Below are positions 61,301-64,000 of a stretch of 64,000 nucleotides of DNA, piece by piece. The stretch is taken from assembly GCF_011305995.1 (NCBI RefSeq), contig NZ_CP049910.1, forward strand, positions 5,022,001 through 5,086,000, in the 5' to 3' direction. Position 1 is the stretch's first letter, and each line of letters begins with the position of its first letter. This DNA is from Diaphorobacter sp. HDW4A (GTDB taxonomy: Bacteria; Pseudomonadota; Gammaproteobacteria; Burkholderiales; Burkholderiaceae_C). The notes below the pieces were generated by a model that was not told where the DNA came from, did no database searches, and was given only the letters and a program-made list of their open reading frames with translations. Position numbers and translations under genes: made by a program.

Positions 61301-64000
61301 GACGAACACCTGACAGGTGCTGTTGGCCGCCAGCTTGGCCCCCGCGAGGGATACCGAACCATTGCCCGGCGTAGCCGCAACCGTCGCCCCGGAACAGGTG
61401 GTGGAAGCATCTGGTGTCGCGTAGATCTGAACGCCCTGTGGGAACGTGTCGGTGAACGCCACGCCTTCGATCGCCACATTCGAGCTGTTCACCACGTCGA
61501 TCGTCAGTGTGGAAGGCTTGTTGCCCGTCACCACCAGCGGATCGAAGTTCTTGCTCAGTGCGAGACTGACCGATTGGTTGCCCAGCGTCGCGGCGGCCAC
61601 CTGTGTGTTGTAAGCCCCTTCAGCACTGGTGATCTTGCTGGCGGCGATGGTGTTGGACCAAGGGCCGTTGCCAGAAGCGAGCACGTCGAAGGACAGGATA
61701 CAACTTGCACCGGCATTCAGCGTCACACCATCCAGACGCACGCCCGTTGTGCCGGGGTTGGCCGTCAGCACCGGTGTGCCGCCGCAAGAGGTGGATGCAT
61801 TGGCCGGATTGGCCACAACCAGACCGCCCGCCAGACCATCATCATTCACCGACACATTGGTGAGCTGACCATTGGTCGTATTGCTCACCGTGACCGTCGA
61901 ACGCGTCACCCCCCCAGTGGCCACGCTGCTCGGATAGAAGTTCTTGGTGGCGGTCAAACCGGCAGTGATCGTCAGGTTGGCACTGCGGTTGGCAGGAATG
62001 GTCCCTGCGCTAGACGTGAAATCGGCAGGCTTGATGGTGTTCACGTATGCTGTCGTGCTGGCCGTCTTGCCCGTCACCATGGCGGTGATCACGCAAGACG
62101 CATCTTTCGAACTGTCAGGGCGTGCAAGCACAGTGGCACCACTCAGAATCATCTTGGTGTCCTGTGGATAGGCCTGCAGCGAGCCACCTGTGCAGGTAGT
62201 TGTCGCCTGTGGATCGGCTGCCAGCTCCAGACCAGGGGGCAGATTGTCCGTGAGGCTAGTGATGGTCAGCGCATTGAGGGTGCGGTTGTAGACCGTGATC
62301 GTCAACTTGGAGGTCTGGCCCGCAGCAATGGAGTTGGGGCTGAACGCCTTGTTCAGATCGACGGCATCGACCGTTGCCACACTGTTGGCCGAACTCGGAT
62401 TGGTGTTGGTCGTCGAGCCGCCAATGCCATTACCGACAACAGCAGTGTTGGTGGGCAACTGATTGACATAGGTCGATGTGCCCACCGTGGCGGTGGAAGG
62501 CAACTGGGCCTTGAATTTCACCGTACACACACCCGGGGTCGTGTTGGTCGCGGCGGGAATCACGCCACCAGTCCCCTTCAGAACCACAGGATCGTTAGTG
62601 GCCCCAGTGCCGGTACTCGCAAAGGTGAAATTGCAGGCGGTCGGATTCACCGTCGCCGAACCGGCCACATAGGTCATGCCGGCAGGCAGGCTGTCCGTGA
62701 ACACGGCGTTCGTGACAGCGCCGCTGGAATAGTTGCTGATTGCTACAGTGAACTCGGTCCACTGACCTGGAGCCACCTGATTCAGGCTGACCGATTTGGC
62801 TACCCGCAGCTGCGAGTAGGCAGTCAGTGTGCCCGATGCGGCGGGACTGCCGATATTTTGGTCGTTTGTCACCGCATTGGCAGGCAGGCTGTTCACATAG
62901 CCCGACGCATTCTCTGCGTTGGCCGTGACCGGCACAGTCACCGTGCAGGTGCCACCATTGGCGGGAACTGTCATCCCCGAGACGGTCAACACGTTCGGGC
63001 TGGACAAGGTATCCGGCACTGCAGTGCCCGCATTGGATCCGCCGCTGCAACTGATCGCCGGAGCGGGTGTGCTCAGGATCTGAAGATTGGTGGATGGGAA
63101 GGTATCCTTGAAGCCAGCATTCGTCAGCGCTTCACCACCGTTGTTCGTGACCGTGATGGACATGGTCGATGTGGCACCCACCGGGATCGTGCCGGGGCTG
63201 AAGCCCTTGCTCACACTCACGGGCGCATTGACCGTGAGCGCGCGCTCGAATTGCGGACTTTCCAGACCACGGCCGTTCTTGATCGCCCCTGGTTCGAGTT
63301 TGTTGGTGTAAGTCTGCGTGGTATTGGTGCCAGCCAGCTCGGGCACCACCACGTCCACAGTGATCACACAGGTGCCACTCTTGCCGATGGTCCCTCCGGC
63401 CAGGGATACGCTTTGGGACCCTGCAACAGCAGTCACCGCCCCATTGGCAAAGTCGGCGCCGGAGCACACTACGCTTGCGTTGGGAACCGTTGCCACGAAC
63501 ATGCCGGAAGGCAATGCATCCGTGAAGCTGTCGAGCGGCATTGTCGCGTCAGCATTCGGATTCGTCAGCGTGATGGTCAGCGCCGTGGCGCGGCCCACAT
63601 ACGAAGGGCTTGGGCTGAACTGCTTGCTGCCCGTGGGAGCGGACAGCGGAGTCACCAGCAAAGAAGCGTTCGCAAAGGTGAGGTTGTGAGCCTCGTTGTC
63701 CACGCCATCCTTGAAGACCAGACCGGCCGTCGTATTGGTTGGCGTTGTGCTGGCCGGAATATGCGCGATCTGGTTGCCCGTCTTCAAAGACGTGACCTTG
63801 ACCGTGATCGTGCAACTGCCGGGCGTGCTGATGTCGGCCGCTGCAGACACCGTGCCCCCAGTGAGGATGACCGAAGTGCCACCGGCAGCAGTCGTCAGCG
63901 TACCGCCGCAAGTATTGGAGGTGGTCACCGGGCTCACGATCTGTATCGATGGCAACGGCTGGCCGGGATATTGCTCCGCTGCCATGGTGAGCAGCGAAGT
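58322..64000 (-). CDS. Giant DUF11-repeat surface protein with IPTL-CTERM-like tail (5' partial)
   Basis: At least 1892 residues; the reading frame is open to the window edge, so the N-terminus is missing. It is built of many roughly 120-residue beta-rich DUF11-like repeats marked by KSFSP-type starts (KAFSPGTINPGGVSKLTITL, KSFAPTIIVAGQESTLTIKL), DNLPPGL-type centres and GxCTxTVxVTS ends. About residues 1745-1850 form an SdrD B-like/Cna-B domain (GHVYHDRNDDGSIGKGEEGI). The C-terminus PVPTLSQWSLIALASLLCLM ends in a basic VRRRK, an IPTL-CTERM-like sorting tail associated with the exosortase XrtH. The expected role is a cell-surface or biofilm adhesin. No exosortase is in the window. Confidence 0.85.
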   Translation of the reverse strand, partial: TSLLTMAAEQYPGQPLPSIQIVSPVTTSNTCGGTLTTAAGGTSVILTGGTVSAAADISTPGSCTITVKVTSLKTGNQIAHIPASTTPTNTTAGLVFKDGVDNEAHNLTFANASLLVTPLSAPTGSKQFSPSPSYVGRATALTITLTNPNADATMPLDSFTDALPSGMFVATVPNASVVCSGADFANGAVTAVAGSQSVSLAGGTIGKSGTCVITVDVVVPELAGTNTTQTYTNKLEPGAIKNGRGLESPQFERALTVNAPVSVSKGFSPGTIPVGATSTMSITVTNNGGEALTNAGFKDTFPSTNLQILSTPAPAISCSGGSNAGTAVPDTLSSPNVLTVSGMTVPANGGTCTVTVPVTANAENASGYVNSLPANAVTNDQNIGSPAASGTLTAYSQLRVAKSVSLNQVAPGQWTEFTVAISNYSSGAVTNAVFTDSLPAGMTYVAGSATVNPTACNFTFASTGTGATNDPVVLKGTGGVIPAATNTTPGVCTVKFKAQLPSTATVGTSTYVNQLPTNTAVVGNGIGGSTTNTNPSSANSVATVDAVDLNKAFSPNSIAAGQTSKLTITVYNRTLNALTITSLTDNLPPGLELAADPQATTTCTGGSLQAYPQDTKMILSGATVLARPDSSKDASCVITAMVTGKTASTTAYVNTIKPADFTSSAGTIPANRSANLTITAGLTATKNFYPSSVATGGVTRSTVTVSNTTNGQLTNVSVNDDGLAGGLVVANPANASTSCGGTPVLTANPGTTGVRLDGVTLNAGASCILSFDVLASGNGPWSNTIAASKITSAEGAYNTQVAAATLGNQSVSLALSKNFDPLVVTGNKPSTLTIDVVNSSNVAIEGVAFTDTFPQGVQIYATPDASTTCSGATVAATPGNGSVSLAGAKLAANSTCQVFVKVTSVSFLNLTNTIPAKAVTSQGGYTNAQPTSATLTTLQGLGISKGFEPAYIAANAVSRLKIKLVSTFDPSVINPVVLKGVTFTDKLPAGLGFATTPNATTTCADGKIMMDAGAGQITVSGATLAPGASCDLEVNVTAGDKGDYLNSIPTNSVKTDQGVTNPDPGESTLHVVPDPEVTKMFNTTDPVKVGAPVELIVTVKNNATVPMTGVSLTDNLPPNMAVAENPNVSTTCMGGTVTANPGATSFTLKGATVAAANGATNPVTAGTCVFRAFVVANKSGSFKNTIGPNAITSDQGLTNGNPTEADLEVLDPPAVTKSFTPVQIQSTAPDNVSTLRIRLENQNKTPITLTKSLVDALPGDVFVAATPNINGNLAGATACSGAVTANANDIKVTYANGATIPVGGCTISVDVTSSKTGNYLNTIAAGQLETTAGVNPEPANATLGVDEPAAPSVDKAFNPEQIDVNGISTLTIMLNNPNTVPLTLSKDLVDALPTDVVVAATPHLGGTCPGNKVADANSLTVSYLTDSAIPAGGCTIIVDVTSSKAGSYTNIIRKGDLGTKEAGSNPNDATAGLIIKSALNPTVLKAFSPGTINPGGVSKLTITLDNPNAAVATLTADMVDTMPTEVKIADPLTIGGSCTNAGIVAEAGGDTVTYQAGNTIPAKGSCTITVNVTSTVSGGPYTNTIHPGDLKTDKGDNIPPTTADLIVNPGQPPSVSKSFAPTIIVAGQESTLTIKLGNGGTTVQTLKKDMTDALVDMSAVIPANTTGTTCDINFVSVSASSVKYLTGGSIPVGGCVIAVRVTSSVAGVHPNTIPAGELETEMGVNPIPTTADLTVGEQTAAEIASISGHVYHDRNDDGSIGKGEEGISGVTIELRSATDGSLVFTTTTDSTGYWEFPVVAPGTYTVVEIHPEKWVDGKDTAGSHGGTAGNDVITSVTLKGGDVATDYNFGELRPVSSGVTPVPTLSQWSLIALASLLCLMALWQNGGVRRRK

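Overview
The window is 64 kb of GC-rich chromosome that looks like a betaproteobacterium of the order Burkholderiales, most likely family Comamonadaceae. The indications are two Bug/TctC-type extracytoplasmic receptors at the ends of a catabolic operon, a nas/nir/nrt nitrate-assimilation cluster run by a NIT-ANTAR antiterminator, an HME-RND metal efflux set, and a very large repeat protein ending in an IPTL-CTERM-like tail. The assignment rests on gene content and family resemblance only. I see no complete insertion sequence, CRISPR array, rRNA gene or canonical tRNA gene.

Layout. (1) 0.3-7.7 kb, plus strand: a catabolic operon (Bug receptor, NDP-forming acyl-CoA ligase, enoyl-CoA hydratase, small-thiol dioxygenase, second Bug receptor, ThDP enzyme), possibly for an organosulfur acid. 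(2) 7.7-16.3 kb: an RNA-repair locus. On the minus strand it reads rsr (Ro60), an array of Y-RNA-like genes, rtcB, rlaP-like nucleotidyltransferase, zinc-ribbon/HEAT protein, rtcA. The divergent rtcR encodes a CARF-AAA+ sigma-54 activator, and a near-perfect sigma-54 promoter with palindromic upstream sites lies between them. (3) 16.8-19.9 kb: a polar amino-acid ABC importer. (4) 20-26.3 kb: pilin fragment, YkgJ protein, yddG exporter, NylB-like hydrolase, MFS transporter with divergent LysR regulator, dihydrofolate-reductase-like protein. (5) 26.3-34.3 kb, minus strand: metal efflux czcBAC followed by a two-component system. (6) 34.5-46.6 kb: OsmC, then nitrate assimilation on the minus strand (nasR-type regulator, nrtABC-type importer, nirB, nirD, nasA, cobA). 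Two leaders in this cluster carry candidate ANTAR two-hairpin/terminator switches. (7) 46.6-57.3 kb: repeat-rich spacer, homoserine dehydrogenase behind a threonine/isoleucine-rich leader peptide and terminator, UvrD-like and DinG-like helicases, a lipoprotein, a DnaQ-like exonuclease and a MocR regulator. (8) 58.3-64 kb, minus strand: the C-terminal part of a giant DUF11-repeat surface protein.

How the parts work together. In the RNA-repair locus, damaged RNA sensed by RtcR should switch on Ro60, its Y RNAs and the RtcB/RtcA end-healing and ligation enzymes in one sigma-54-dependent transcript. In the nitrate block the importer feeds NasA (nitrate to nitrite) and NirBD (nitrite to ammonium), CobA supplies the siroheme precursor for NirB, and the NIT-ANTAR protein probably relieves two leader terminators when nitrate or nitrite is present.

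The strongest leads are the multi-copy, circularly permuted tRNA-like Y RNA array at 11.85-12.87 kb, including one copy with no tRNA-like module and one odd CCA-ended element, the pair of matching ANTAR leaders, the homoserine dehydrogenase attenuator, and a dispersed structured repeat with a compensatory base change.
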